From assembly GCA_046350115.1 (NCBI GenBank), contig JAXMAZ010000002.1:1-64000 (forward strand): DNA of 64,000 bases. The letters are read 5' to 3'. The position numbers were made by a program, and so were the translations under genes. Shown one piece after another: positions 1-9,132 of the stretch. Under the pieces are notes generated by a model. The model did not search any database, had not been told where the DNA came from, and saw only the letters and a list, made by a program, of their open reading frames with translations. The number at the start of each line of letters is the position of its first letter. Position 1 is the first letter of the stretch. The stretch comes from JAXMAZ01 sp046350115 (GTDB taxonomy: Bacteria > Planctomycetota > Planctomycetia > Gemmatales > Gemmataceae).

Positions 1-298
1 GCGTGGCAACGGGCGGATGGACACCCGGCGACAGTCACCGGTCGTGTGTGACGGCGGTTGCCGCAGGCTGGCGGCTCGGCAGGAGCCTCGCCCTCCCCCG
101 GCCCTTGCCACCGGTCGGGCGGGAAACGGTTGCCGGGTGCGGCGGGTCGGCGCCGCGGAGCCGGCTTGACCCGCCCTACTCTTGACGGGTCTCGCGGACG
201 GCGGCCGGGAACCGCTCGTACTCATCGTCATCCGCCCAGAGTTCCTCGCCCGCTCCTCGGCGCTGACCGTCACCGCCCCGTCGGTCGGGCGAGGCGGA
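1..298. repeat. Right-hand portion of a long dispersed inverted-repeat element
   Basis: No gene is supported here. Positions about 63-182 match the right half of the element at 26143-26436: a stretch reading CTCGGCAGGAGCCTCGCCC is followed by the outer arm that ends in CGGCTTGACCCGCCCTAC. The left half is either outside the window or degraded. The remaining bases (183-298) lie just downstream of the small broken gene at 299-489 and show no coding pattern I can defend. Confidence 0.6.
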
Positions 299-489
299 TC
301 ATCGACCGTCACAAGAAGACGGTGGTGGCGGCTCATAGATGAACGGGACGTCCACGTCGGTTTCGGCATCTGGCGGTGAACTCGCCGTCCCGTTCGCAAT
401 CACAACGACCCGCACAGCCGTCCCGTCGGGAAACGGGGTCGGGCCGTCGAACACCACCCCCCGTCCCGCATGTGCCCGGTGTACGTCAT
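299..489 (-). pseudogene. Small antitoxin-like protein, broken by an apparent frameshift
   Basis: The start ATG at 489-487 opens MTYTGHMRDGG. After one apparent missing base, the continuation reads VVFDGPTPFPDGTAVRVV and runs to a TGA at 299. A short N-terminal strand followed by a 'P-DGT-V-V' motif is the pattern of small DUF104-like or AbrB-like antitoxin proteins, which are abundant in Gemmataceae. The break falls in a run of six G on the minus strand (457-462), where a seventh G would restore the frame, so an assembly error is as likely as decay. No partner toxin is evident downstream. The function is inferred from the motif only. Confidence 0.4.
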
Positions 490-526
490 CGCCGGCCCTC
501 CGCTGTGCCCACCGCATTCTAACCGG

Positions 527-2095
527 TCACCGCGGCTCGGTCACAGCCCCGTCGCACTCGATCCGGCAGCGGGGCAGGGCGGCGGCCAGCTCCCGGGCCT
601 GGTCCGGGGTCAGCCCGCAGCGGGTGAGCGTCAGGCGGCGCAGCTCCGGCAGCCGGCCGAGGGCGACCAGCCCGGCCGCCGTCACCCGTGGGCAGTCGGT
701 CAGCGACAGGGCGGCCAGTCGGCCGCCGATCCGGTCCCGGGTCAGGTGGCCCAGCTCGTCGTCGGACACCGGGCAGGCGGTCAGCTCCACCCGGGCCACG
801 GTGTCGGTCTTGCACAGGGTGTCGAACAGCTCCGCCCAGTCGCCGGCCGGCACCCCGTCCAGGGCCACCGCCGTCGGGTGGTGGGGCAGCGGCGGCAGGG
901 CCGCGCCGCCGGCGTAGGTGCCCCCGTCCGCCAGTTGCACCGTCCCGCCGGCCTGCAGAGCCAGGTCGGTCAGCCGGGTGCCGGGGCCGAACTCGCCGCC
1001 CGCGACCCGCGGGAGGACGACCGGCAGGAGGGCGACGGCCGCCCCGGCGGCGGCCAGCGTCAGCGACACCCCGACGGCCGCCAGCCAGACCGCCCGGCGG
1101 TCCGGCCGGGCGGGTCGCGGGGCGTGGCGGAGCCGCTTCTTCCGGGACGCCTGCCACCGCCCGGTTCCCTCGATCCGCCGCAGCTCGGCGGCCACGGCGG
1201 CGGCGGACGCCGGCCGGCCGGCCGGGTCTTTGGCCAGCAGCCGGACGATCAGCTCGCTCAGCGCGGCCGGCACCGCCGGGTTGACGGCGGCCGGCGGGGG
1301 CGGGGTGTCGGTGACGACGGCCGCCATCACCGCCATCCCGTCCGGGCCGGTGAACGGCCGCACCCCGGTGGCCGCCTCGTACAGCACCACCCCCAGGCTG
1401 AACAGGTCCGCCCGCGGGTCGGTCGGCCGCCCCTGGGCCTGCTCCGGGGCCATGTAGTGCGGGGTGCCGACGGTGATCCCCTGCTCCGTCAGCGGCTCCC
1501 CGAGCCGGGCCGTCGGGGCAGTCCCCCGGGCCAGCCCGAAGTCCAGGATCTTCACCCGCCGCCGGCTCCCCTCCAGCCACAGGTTGGCCGGCTTCACGTC
1601 CCGGTGCATCAGCCCGCGGTCGTGGGCGGCGGCCAGCCCGTCGGCCGCCTCCCGGCCGACCCGCACCACCTCGGCGACCGGCAGCGCCCCCTGCTCGGCC
1701 AGGGCCGCCGCCAGCGTCTGCCCGGTCAGCAGCGGCATGGCGATGAACGGCACCCCGCGGTCCTCCCCGACCTGGTGGGCGGCGACCACGTGGTCGTGGT
1801 CGATGGCCGCCTGCGCCTTCGCCTCCCGCAGGAACCGGGCCTTGGCCTCGGCGTCGGCCAGCTCCGGCGGCAGCACCTTCAGGGCCACCCGCCGCTCCAG
1901 GTGCGGGTCTTCGGCCAGGAACACCACCCCCATCCCGCCCCGCCCGAGCACCCCCAGCACCCGGTATCCGCCGAGCCGGCCGAGTTCCCCGGCGGCCAGC
2001 GGCGGGGCCAGGTACGGGAACCGAGCCCCGGCACCGACGGTCGGCGGGCCGCCAGGGCCGAGCCGGACGGTCGTGGCGACGGTGGGTTCGGGCAT
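527..2095 (-). CDS. Membrane-anchored Ser/Thr protein kinase with leucine-rich-like C-terminal domain
   Basis: This is a Hanks-type kinase of 522 residues. The glycine loop GRGGMG is at 51-56, the ATP lysine at 73 (VALK), the catalytic HRD at 164-166 and the metal-binding DFG at 185-187, followed by MAPEQ at about 215-219. All catalytic residues are present. A hydrophobic segment at about 335-361 would anchor the protein, leaving a C-terminal domain of about 160 residues outside the cytoplasm. That domain contains leucine-rich-like phrases (for example LAALSLTDC and LRRLTLTRC). Cytoplasmic kinase, membrane span and external sensor is the common PknB-like layout. The ATG at 2095 was chosen because GGAGGAG lies just upstream; the frame stays open further upstream only as a shadow of ilvE, which is divergent from this gene. 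Confidence 0.9.
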   Translation of the reverse strand: MPEPTVATTVRLGPGGPPTVGAGARFPYLAPPLAAGELGRLGGYRVLGVLGRGGMGVVFLAEDPHLERRVALKVLPPELADAEAKARFLREAKAQAAIDHDHVVAAHQVGEDRGVPFIAMPLLTGQTLAAALAEQGALPVAEVVRVGREAADGLAAAHDRGLMHRDVKPANLWLEGSRRRVKILDFGLARGTAPTARLGEPLTEQGITVGTPHYMAPEQAQGRPTDPRADLFSLGVVLYEAATGVRPFTGPDGMAVMAAVVTDTPPPPAAVNPAVPAALSELIVRLLAKDPAGRPASAAAVAAELRRIEGTGRWQASRKKRLRHAPRPARPDRRAVWLAAVGVSLTLAAAGAAVALLPVVLPRVAGGEFGPGTRLTDLALQAGGTVQLADGGTYAGGAALPPLPHHPTAVALDGVPAGDWAELFDTLCKTDTVARVELTACPVSDDELGHLTRDRIGGRLAALSLTDCPRVTAAGLVALGRLPELRRLTLTRCGLTPDQARELAAALPRCRIECDGAVTEPR

Positions 2096-2221
2096 GGGTG
2101 AATTCTCCTCCCGCGGCCGAGCCGGACCGGCGGCCGCGTCGGGGAAGTATGGCACACGCGGCCGGCCGGGTCGGATACCATATCCGCGGGTGAACCCGGG
2201 GACCGACAGGGGAGGCCGGCG

Positions 2222-3076
2222 ATGCTGCCGCTCGACGACCGCGACGGGGTGATCTGGCTGAACGGCACGCTCGTCCCGTGGCGGGAGGCGAAGGTGCACG
2301 TGTGCGCCCACAGCCTGCACTACGGGAACGCCGTGTTCGAGGGGGAGCGGGCGTACGGCGGGAAGGTGTTCCGCGGCACCGACCACAGCCACCGGCTGCA
2401 CGCCTCGGCCAAGCTCACTTCCCTCACCCTGCCGTACTCCGTGGAGGAGCTGGACGCGGCCAAGGCGGCGGTGCTGGCCGGCAACAAGTTCACCGACGCC
2501 TACGTCCGGATGATCGCCTGGCGGGGGCCGGAGGCGCTGGGGGTGTCCGCCGCCGGGACCAAGACGCACGTCGCCGTCATCACCTGGGAGTGGCCGTCGT
2601 ACTACGGCGGCGGGTCGATCAGGCTGAAGACCAGCAAGTGGAAGCGGCCCAGCCCGGAGAGCGCCCCGACGGCGGCCAAGTGCGCCGGCCTGTACGTCAT
2701 CTGCACCCTGGCCCGGGACGAGGCGGTGGCCGCCGGGTTCCAGGACGCGTTCATGCTCGACTACCGCGGCCGGGTGGCCGAGGCGACCGGGGCCAACCTG
2801 TTCTTCGTCATGGACGGCGAGCTGCACACCCCGGACCCGGACTGCTTCCTGAACGGGATCACCCGGCAGACGGTCATCGACCTGGCCCGGGGGCAGGGCT
2901 TCAAGGTGGTGGAGCGGCCGATCTGGCCGGACGAACTGGAGATGGCGACCGAGGTGTTCATCACCGGGACGGCGGTCGAGGTGACGGCGGTCGGCGGGAT
3001 CGACGGCCGCGAGTACCCGGTCGGCCCGGTGACGAAGCGACTGCAAGCCGAGTACGCCAAGCGGGTGCGGCAGTAG
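2222..3076 (+). CDS. ilvE: Branched-chain amino acid aminotransferase (class IV PLP enzyme)
   Basis: It transfers the amino group between glutamate and the 2-oxo acids of leucine, isoleucine and valine, using pyridoxal phosphate in the cytoplasm. The 284-residue product has the class IV fold signature. The N-terminal part carries HSLHYGNAVFEGERAY (residues 30-45), the PLP-binding lysine lies in PTAAKCAGLYV (K153), and the later motif VAEATGANLFFV marks the cofactor-binding loop. The length is slightly under the usual 300 or so residues but complete. The start ATG has a strong GGGGAGG ribosome binding site. The gene is divergent from the kinase at 527-2095 and converges on the pseudokinase at 3086-4054 with only 9 bases between the stops. 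D-amino-acid or aminodeoxychorismate relatives share the fold, but the motif set fits IlvE best. Confidence 0.9.
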   Translation: MLPLDDRDGVIWLNGTLVPWREAKVHVCAHSLHYGNAVFEGERAYGGKVFRGTDHSHRLHASAKLTSLTLPYSVEELDAAKAAVLAGNKFTDAYVRMIAWRGPEALGVSAAGTKTHVAVITWEWPSYYGGGSIRLKTSKWKRPSPESAPTAAKCAGLYVICTLARDEAVAAGFQDAFMLDYRGRVAEATGANLFFVMDGELHTPDPDCFLNGITRQTVIDLARGQGFKVVERPIWPDELEMATEVFITGTAVEVTAVGGIDGREYPVGPVTKRLQAEYAKRVRQ

Positions 3077-3085
3077 GCGTGGCCG

Positions 3086-4054
3086 TCACCGGCCGCGGAC
3101 GCAGGCCAGCGCCCGCCGCACCCGGCCGCCGGCGACCGCGACCGGCCGACCTGCCCGCCACCGGGTCAGGTCATCGGCCAGGGCGGCGGCCGTCGGGTAG
3201 CGATCTTCCGGCCGTTTCGCCAGACACTTCCGGCAGATGGCTTCTGGTACGGGGTCGAGCTGACCGTTCCGTATCCGCGAAGACGGCACCCGCCCCTCGA
3301 TCAAGAACCGCAGTAGATCGATCGGGGCGGTCGACGGCCACGGCACCCGGCCGGTCAGGCACTGGTAGAGCATGACCCCGACCGCCCACACGTCGGTCGC
3401 CGGCCAGACCGCCCGGGTGTCGCCGCGGGCCTGCTCCGGGGCCATGTACGCCGGCGTTCCGAAGATCATCCCGGCCGGCTTGGGGGCGTCGTCCGCGAGC
3501 ACCTGGCCGAGCCAAAAGTCGGCGACCTTCGCCCGGCCATCGGGGGTGAACAGGACGTTCGCCGGGTTGACGTTCCGGTGTACCAGCCCGGCCGTGTGAG
3601 CGGCGTGCAGCCCCTGGGCGACGGCGGCGAGCACTTCGGCGGTTTCGGATGCAGGCAGTGGCCCCGCGGCTAGGCGGTCGGCCAGGCTGCCGCCCGCCAG
3701 GTACTCGGTCGCGATGAACAGCCGGCCGGCGAGCACGCCGGCCCCATATACCTGCTCGACACCAGGGTGAACGACCCGAGCCAGCACCTCGGCGACTCGC
3801 CTCACACGGGCGATCTGGAGCAGCGTTGGGCGGTGGTAGAGCCGGAGGAACACCAATCGACCCGTCAGCACCTGTCGGGCAAGGCAATTGGTGCTCCCCG
3901 GCGCACTGCGGCCCACCTCCCGCTCGATCACGTACCCCGGCGGCGGGTCGATGTCGCCGCCATCCGAGAATCCGGTTGTGGCGTCAGTCGGCGGGCCGGG
4001 CGGTGGCAGGCGGCCGGATGCGGCCGGTTGGGGGATCGGGTCGGGCGGGGTCAT
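3086..4054 (-). CDS. Probable Ser/Thr pseudokinase (protein-kinase fold lacking catalytic residues)
   Basis: The 322-residue product has the overall protein-kinase fold, including MAPEQARG at about 204-211 and the late-lobe arginine phrase CLAKRPEDRYPTAAAL. However, the key positions are altered. The glycine loop is degenerate (GRSAPGS). The beta-3 lysine is replaced by arginine (VFLRLY, R71). The catalytic HRD-K is HRN-V-N (159-163), so both the aspartate and the lysine are lost, and DFG has become DFW (179-181). By family rules this should not phosphorylate and more likely acts as a nucleotide-sensing or scaffold partner. There is no membrane span, and the N-terminus is proline-rich. The start MTPPDP at 4054 was preferred over an upstream in-frame start because GGGGG precedes it and the extra residues are low complexity. 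Confidence 0.8.
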   Translation of the reverse strand: MTPPDPIPQPAASGRLPPPGPPTDATTGFSDGGDIDPPPGYVIEREVGRSAPGSTNCLARQVLTGRLVFLRLYHRPTLLQIARVRRVAEVLARVVHPGVEQVYGAGVLAGRLFIATEYLAGGSLADRLAAGPLPASETAEVLAAVAQGLHAAHTAGLVHRNVNPANVLFTPDGRAKVADFWLGQVLADDAPKPAGMIFGTPAYMAPEQARGDTRAVWPATDVWAVGVMLYQCLTGRVPWPSTAPIDLLRFLIEGRVPSSRIRNGQLDPVPEAICRKCLAKRPEDRYPTAAALADDLTRWRAGRPVAVAGGRVRRALACVRGR

Positions 4055-4121
4055 GGTGCCCCCGGGACGGGTGTGCGATGTTCGGCAGGCTGACGGGCGG
4101 AAGTCGACGCCCCAGCCTAAC

Positions 4122-4237
4122 CAAAAAGCGAGCCGGGAGGAAGCGTCCGGGCGGACGGCCCGCACTGGCCGTTCACCCAGGCGCTCGCCCTCCCGGCTCG
4201 CCGTCGTGTCCCGGGCCGCGCTTCCTCGGCCCGGGAC
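4122..4237 (-). terminator. Candidate terminator hairpins between the cytochrome/WD40 gene and the pseudokinase
   Basis: Reading on the minus strand, an inverted repeat (4208-4237, GTCCCGGGCC with its complement) is followed by a second stem formed by AGCCGGGAGGG and CCTCCCGGCT (about 4131-4200). That stem is followed directly by CGCTTTTTGG. A GC stem with a T run fits intrinsic termination of the gene ending at 4284, although the loop of the second stem is long. Confidence 0.4.
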
Positions 4238-4283
4238 AGTGATCGCTACTTACCCTTAAATACGACGCAGACTCTTTGTTCTT

Positions 4284-5672
4284 TCACTTTTTCTTCGCCG
4301 GTGGGGCGTCCACCCCCGGGCGGACGGCGGCCAACAGCTTGCCGCTCGCCCCGTCGTACAGCCGGGCGAACCCGTCCTCCCCGCCGGCCGCCACCACCGC
4401 CCCGTCCGGGCTGGCCGCCACCGCGTACACGAAGTCGGCCGCCCCGGGGTACGTCCGCATCTGCCCGCCGGTGTCCGCGTTGTACAGCCGGACCGTCCCG
4501 TCCCCGCCGGCGGTCAGCACCGTCGGCCCCTTGCCGACGGCCGCCAGCCGGGTGATCTGCAGCTTGTGCCCCGGCACGTCCCGCACCTTCTCCCCGGTGC
4601 CCACGTCCCACACCTTGAGCACCGCGTCCGCCCCGGCGGACACCAGCCGCTTGCCGTCCGCCGCCCAGGCCACGTCCAACACGTGCTGGGTGTGTCCCTC
4701 GAACGTCCGCACCGGCTTGCCGGTGACCGCGTCGAACACCTTGGCGAACTTGTCCGCCGAGCCGGTGGCCAGCAGCTTGCCGTCCGGGCTGAACGCCACC
4801 CCGAACACGGTGTCCGAGTGGGCGGCCGGCAGGTCGAGCAGCAGCTTGCCGCTGGCCGGGTCGAACACCTTCACCTCGCCGTCCTCGGTCGGGGCGCCGC
4901 CGGCCGCGGCCAGCCGCTTGCCGTCCGCCGAGAAGGTCAGGGCGACCACCCGGTCGGCGAACCCGTCGATCCGCCGTTGCACCTTGCCGGTGGCCACGTC
5001 CCACAGGGTCAGCTCCTGGAAGCTGCCCGTGGCGAGCGTCTTGCCGTCCGGGCTGAACGCCATCGCCTCGACCAGCGACCGGTGGGCGGCCCCGGCCGGC
5101 TTGCCGTCGGCGGCCGTCACCGTCGGGTCGACCAGCGGGCGGACCACGGTCCCGGTCTTCGGGTCGAGGAGGAACGCCTTGTTCCCCCGGCCGGCGGCGA
5201 CGGCCGACTTGTCCGGGGCGACGGCGACGGCCCGGACGGGCGTGACTATTGCCGGCGGCAGCCCGACGGCGATCCGCGGCCGGGGCGGTTTCGCCTCGGT
5301 GGCCGGGCCGACCGCCCCGCCGTCGATCCACAGTTGCAGCACGGCCGCCTCCCGCGGGGTGAGCGGGTTGTCCTCCGACTTGGGCGGCATCACCGGCTTC
5401 TTGCGGTGGGTGCTCATCAGCCAGAGCAGGCTCTGGCCGGCCTTCCCGGGGACGACCGCCGGCCCCCTCTTGCCCCCCTTCATCAGCCCGGCGTAGGTGC
5501 CCAGGTCGAGCCGCCCCTCGGTCTGCTTGCCGCTGTGGCAGACGGTGCATTTCGCGGCGAACAGCGGGGCCACGTCCGCCTCGTACCGGACCGGGGTGAG
5601 CCGGACCAGCGGCACCGGCGGGATCGGGGCCGGGTCCGCGGCGATCGCCAGGAGCAGCAGCATGCCAGCCAT
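4284..5672 (-). CDS. Secreted planctomycete cytochrome c domain fused to WD40 repeats
   Basis: The 462-residue product begins with a short hydrophobic leader (MAGMLLLLAIA), so it is probably exported. A c-type heme motif CTVCH lies at 42-46, inside the planctomycete-type cytochrome domain (DVAPLFAAKCTVCHSGKQ). It is followed by the phrase KKPVMPPKSEDNPLT, typical of that domain. From about residue 165 to the end there are repeated WD40 blades (AFSPDGKTLATGS, VWDVGTGEK and similar), enough for one propeller. In planctomycetes this combination usually sits beside DUF1549/DUF1553 or PPC-domain proteins, and here a PPC protein lies immediately upstream on the same strand. The electron-transfer partner is unknown. 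The start was chosen at MAGMLL because GGAG precedes it. Confidence 0.85.
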   Translation of the reverse strand: MAGMLLLLAIAADPAPIPPVPLVRLTPVRYEADVAPLFAAKCTVCHSGKQTEGRLDLGTYAGLMKGGKRGPAVVPGKAGQSLLWLMSTHRKKPVMPPKSEDNPLTPREAAVLQLWIDGGAVGPATEAKPPRPRIAVGLPPAIVTPVRAVAVAPDKSAVAAGRGNKAFLLDPKTGTVVRPLVDPTVTAADGKPAGAAHRSLVEAMAFSPDGKTLATGSFQELTLWDVATGKVQRRIDGFADRVVALTFSADGKRLAAAGGAPTEDGEVKVFDPASGKLLLDLPAAHSDTVFGVAFSPDGKLLATGSADKFAKVFDAVTGKPVRTFEGHTQHVLDVAWAADGKRLVSAGADAVLKVWDVGTGEKVRDVPGHKLQITRLAAVGKGPTVLTAGGDGTVRLYNADTGGQMRTYPGAADFVYAVAASPDGAVVAAGGEDGFARLYDGASGKLLAAVRPGVDAPPAKKK

Positions 5673-5743
5673 ACAATCTCCGATCCCGCCCGACAGCGGG
5701 CGCACGATTCGTCACACTCCCGACGCCCAGTCCCCTCACACTC

Positions 5744-5876
5744 CTCGTTCCCACGCGCGGCGTCGGAACGCACGGCCGGGACGCTCTGCGTCCCGAGTGT
5801 CCGGGCGGCGCCTGCCCCACCAGCCCGCGACGCGGAGCGTCGCTCCGCCCGTTCCCACGCCGAGCGTGGGAACGAG
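5744..5876. repeat. Dispersed repeat family with CGTTCCCACGC ends
   Basis: This imperfect inverted repeat starts CTCGTTCCCACGC and ends GCGTGGGAACGAG. Inside it are the short palindromes GGGACGCTCTGCGTCCC and GACGCGGAGCGTC. A second copy lies at 61727-61870 with the same ends and internal palindromes. It fills the gap between the PPC gene and the cytochrome/WD40 gene. Confidence 0.75.
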
Positions 5877-5883
5877 ACGGGTG

Positions 5884-7907
5884 TTACTTCTTCGGCAGCA
5901 CGGTCACTTCGATCGACTCGGCGAACCCGACGGCGGTGACGGCCGCCGTCGTGCTGCGGGGTCCGGCACCGCTGTCTCGCCCCGCAGCACGACGGCGTAC
6001 CGGCCGGGCGGGGTGTTCGCCCGCACGTCCAGGGTGACGGTCGCCGTCCGCTGGCCGGGCGGCACCGGCGGGGCGGTCACGGTGATCGGCTGGTTCTGCC
6101 CCGGCTGGGTCGGCTCGCCCTGCACGGTCAGCGGCCCCTTCCGCGGGGCGAACCGCTGCCACTCGACCCGCACCGGGACCGTCACCTTGGTCCCCGGCTT
6201 GACCGTCAGGGCCGCCGGGCTAACGTCCGCGACCAGCCGGAACGGGGCCGGGGCCGGGCGGACGGCCAGCACCAGTTGCCGGTCCAGCCGGCCGACCGTC
6301 GGGGCGTTCTGCCCGTTCTGCGGCAGTCCCCACGTCACCGACGCCGGCCGGGCGTCGCGGATCAGCGTGCCGGCGTCTGCCTGAGCCTCGCACACCACCC
6401 GGACCGGCCCGGTGAACTCCTTCGCGCTCGCCGCGGCCGACAGCACCAGCGTCCCGTACCGCTGGCCGGTGCCGACCAGCCCCGGCTTGGCGGTCACGCC
6501 CGGTGGCAGGTCGGCGGCGGTCAGCGTGACCGGGCCGGTGAACCCGTCGATGCGGTGGACCAGCACATCCACCGTCGTCGTGCCGCCGGCCCGCAGGACC
6601 GGGGCGTCCGGCTGGGTCTTGCTGCGGGCCATCACCACCGCCCGGAAGTCCGGGGCCGGCCGGCGGACCCGCAGCCGGTACGCCGCCCGCGGGCCGAACA
6701 CCGTGGACGAGTCGTGCGCCCCAACGACGGCGATGTAGGGGCCGTCCGCCGGCGGGGTGAACCGGGTGGCCGGCGGGTCGCTCGACCGGCTGACGAACCC
6801 GGTCGGGTGGAGCGAATCCGGGTCGTCGTCCAGGTCGCCGAGCAGGTCTTTGCCGGCCGAGTCGCGGACCCGCAGGAACACATCGTTCGGCCCGCCGACC
6901 CGATCGGCCAGCAGTTCCAGCACCAGCGGCTCGCCCTTCTTGGCGGCGAACTTGAACACGTCCCGATCGCCGGGGCGGTCGAACCGGCCGACGACCTCGC
7001 ACGGCACCGGGATCGCCTCGGCCGCCGCGGCGGTGTCGTTCGGGCCGTCCCTCTCGGCGTGGGCCGGGAGGGTCGAAACCACGCCGTCGTGGAAGGCCAT
7101 CGGCGGCGGGATGCGGCCCGTCCTCCCCGGGTCGCCGCCGACGGTCAGCCGGTAGAAGTGGTCCGCACCGCCGGTCTGGTAGGCGAACTCGCACACCCGA
7201 ATGTAATAGTCGCCGTCCGCTGGCAGCGTGGCCTCGACCGTCACGTCCCCGTCGATGGACGCCCGTCCGCCGGCCACCCGCCGGCCGTCGGCGGTGAACA
7301 GCTCGACCAGCGGCCTGGCCCGGCCGTCGATCGCCCCGCTCTGGCAGGCGAGCGTCACCCGCTCCCCAGCCTTGCCGGCGAACACCGAGTAGTCCACGTC
7401 CGTCGGCGACGCGATGACGCCGTTCACCACGGTGCCGAGGGCGACCCGCTGGGCCTCCGGCACGTCGTTGTTCGGCTCGGCCTCGTTCACCTCGGGGCGG
7501 GTGCCGACGGCGAACGCCCGCGGGTTGCTGACGCCCCACCGGTTCGACACCCGCACGTCGTACCACCCGGCCGGCACCCCCGCGGCGACGCTCACCTTGA
7601 ACGTGACGGTCGCCGCAGTTGGGGCGGCCTTCTTTGCGGCGGGCTTCTTCTTCGGGTCGGGCTTCGGCTCCGGAACGCGAACCGACTCGGCGGTGATCCC
7701 GGGGTGAGAAAAGACCAGCCCGACCGGCGCGTCCAGGTCGGTGCCGGTGACGGCCACCTCGACCGTCGTCCCGGCCTTGGCCCCGGCCGGCAACGCGGTG
7801 GTGATCCGCGGCTGTGGGAGGCCGGGGGGCGGGGGCGGCTGGGCGACGGCGGCGGTGCCGAGCAACAGCCCGGCCAGAGCGGCCGTGTGGCGAGGCGTCA
7901 GTCCCAT
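5884..7907 (-). pseudogene. Secreted PPC-domain protein, frameshifted near the C-terminus
   Basis: This is an exported protein of about 673 residues, with signal peptide MGLTPRHTAALAGLLLGTA and then QPPPPPG. Its domains match bacterial pre-peptidase C-terminal (PPC) proteins: EAEPNNDVPEAQRV, DVDYSVFAGKAGERV and a second set with GPNDTAAAAEAIPV and DRDVFKFAAKKGEPL. Immunoglobulin-like strands follow. The frame that starts at 7907 ends in a non-homologous tail at 5904. The expected ending (AVGFAESIEVTVLPKK, stop at 5884) is in the next frame, which implies one missing base at about 5950-5962. The break affects only the last 25 residues or so, so the protein could be largely intact or the base could be an assembly error. 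The gene lies upstream of the cytochrome/WD40 gene on the same strand, the usual planctomycete pairing. Confidence 0.75.
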
Positions 7908-8260
7908 GGGCGGGAACCCCGGGGAGGCGGGGCAGTCTCGGAGCGGGGGGCGGCCCCCCGCGGGTCGGCGGGATAGCCGACGATCCTAAACCGCCGGGCC
8001 GGGCCGGTCAAGCCCCGGAGATCGTTTGCCTGGCTCCCCTCTCCGCTTCGGGAGGGGGCCGGGGGAGGGGTCACGACCCCAACCCGGCTCAGGGGCCTGG
8101 GAGCCGCAGCGATGGGCTGAAGGCATCACCCCTCCCCCCGCCCCTCCCCCGAAGGGGAGAGGGGGGAGCAGTGCCGGCGCCCTCGGGCGGGTTGAGACAG
8201 TTCCGCGTGTTCGCAGTAAAACAATCACCCTACGAAGGCTCGCACCGGGAGGGGTCGGGA
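7908..8260. repeat. 353-bp gap holding a CTCCCC/GGGGAG dispersed inverted repeat
   Basis: Positions about 8030-8170 hold a member of the family whose arms read GGCTCCCCTCTCCGCTTCGG at one end and CCGAAGGGGAGAGGGGGGAGC at the other, with shorter CCGGGGGAGGGG units inside. Other copies lie near 24981, 32069 and 51607. The rest of the gap should contain the divergent promoters of the PPC and DUF2760 genes; I could not define -35/-10 boxes in this GC-rich sequence. Confidence 0.65.
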
Positions 8261-8860
8261 ATGGAGATGTTCGCGCTGGGGGTGGTGGTCGGGGTTGTGT
8301 TCACGGCGGCGCTGGCGGCCGGGGCGATGATCGCCCGGGCCGGGAGCGTCGGCCGGGCGTTCTGGGGCCTGACCGTGGCCGGCCGGGCGAACCAGGATCC
8401 GACTATTGCCGCCCGGGTCGACGAGCTGCTCGGCACCGCGACCCCGGTCGCCCCGCCTCCGCCACCGGCCCCCAAGAAGCTGTCCGGCGAGCCGCTGCGG
8501 GTGCTCGCCCTGTTGCAGGCCGAGGCCCGGCTGGTGGACTTCCTGATGGAGGACATCTCCGGGGCGCCGGCCGCGCAGATCGGCGACGCGGTCAAGGACA
8601 TCCACCGCAAGGCCCAGCAGGCACTCAAGCAACACCTGGTCATCGACACCGTGCTGGCCGGCAAGGAGGGCGAGTCGGTGACGCTGCAGCCGGGGTTCGA
8701 CCCGTCCGCCGTGCGGGTGGTCGGGAACGTGACCGGCCGGCCGCCGTTCACCGGCGAGATCCAGCACCCGGGGTGGACCGTCCGCGAGGTCAAGCTGCCG
8801 GCCGTCGCCGACGGGCAAGACCCGATGGTGCTGCAGCCCGCCGAAGTCCAGTTGCCCTAA
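8261..8860 (+). CDS. DUF2760 family membrane protein
   Basis: The 199-residue product has an N-terminal hydrophobic helix (about residues 3-25, ALGVVVGVVFTAALAAG), a proline-rich linker (PVAPPPPPAPKK), and then the conserved DUF2760 core. The core carries the phrases VLALLQAEARLVDFLMEDI and AVKDIHRKAQQALKQHL and ends HPGWTVREVKLP. It is probably anchored in the inner membrane with the core in the cytoplasm. The molecular role of the family is not known to me. The ATG at 8261 was chosen because GGGAGGGG lies a few bases upstream. The repeats on either side suggest a single-gene transcript. Confidence 0.8.
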   Translation: MEMFALGVVVGVVFTAALAAGAMIARAGSVGRAFWGLTVAGRANQDPTIAARVDELLGTATPVAPPPPPAPKKLSGEPLRVLALLQAEARLVDFLMEDISGAPAAQIGDAVKDIHRKAQQALKQHLVIDTVLAGKEGESVTLQPGFDPSAVRVVGNVTGRPPFTGEIQHPGWTVREVKLPAVADGQDPMVLQPAEVQLP

Positions 8861-8875
8861 AGCGGAACTCCGAAA

Positions 8876-8982
8876 GCCCACGGACCGCGGTCCGTGGGCG
8901 AACCCGCAAGCACTTCGTCCCCGCCCCAGCGACGCTGTTTTCCGGTGCAGGCCGTCGCGCCCACCCATTGTCATGGGTGGGC
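8876..8982. repeat. Two GCCCAC...GTGGGC palindromes downstream of the DUF2760 gene
   Basis: At 8876-8899 is a perfect 24-bp palindrome of the form GCCCACGGACCG/CGGTCCGTGGGC. At 8959-8982 is a second hairpin with GCCCACCCAT arms. The first is a copy of a family also found at 19997-20020 and, inside coding sequence, at 23231-23256. The second is followed by TTTCGGG and could end transcription of the DUF2760 gene. Confidence 0.65.
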
Positions 8983-9132
8983 TTTCGGGCCGCTGTTTGT
9001 GGTTGAAGTGAAGCTGGGCAAGCTTTGCCCGATTCTCTTTCAAGTGGGGTTCTGCCGGCCGCCGATACTCCCCGAGCGGGGAATCCACGGCCCGGGCCTC
9101 AAGCCCGGCCGCCCCGCGGGGGAGGCGGCGCG

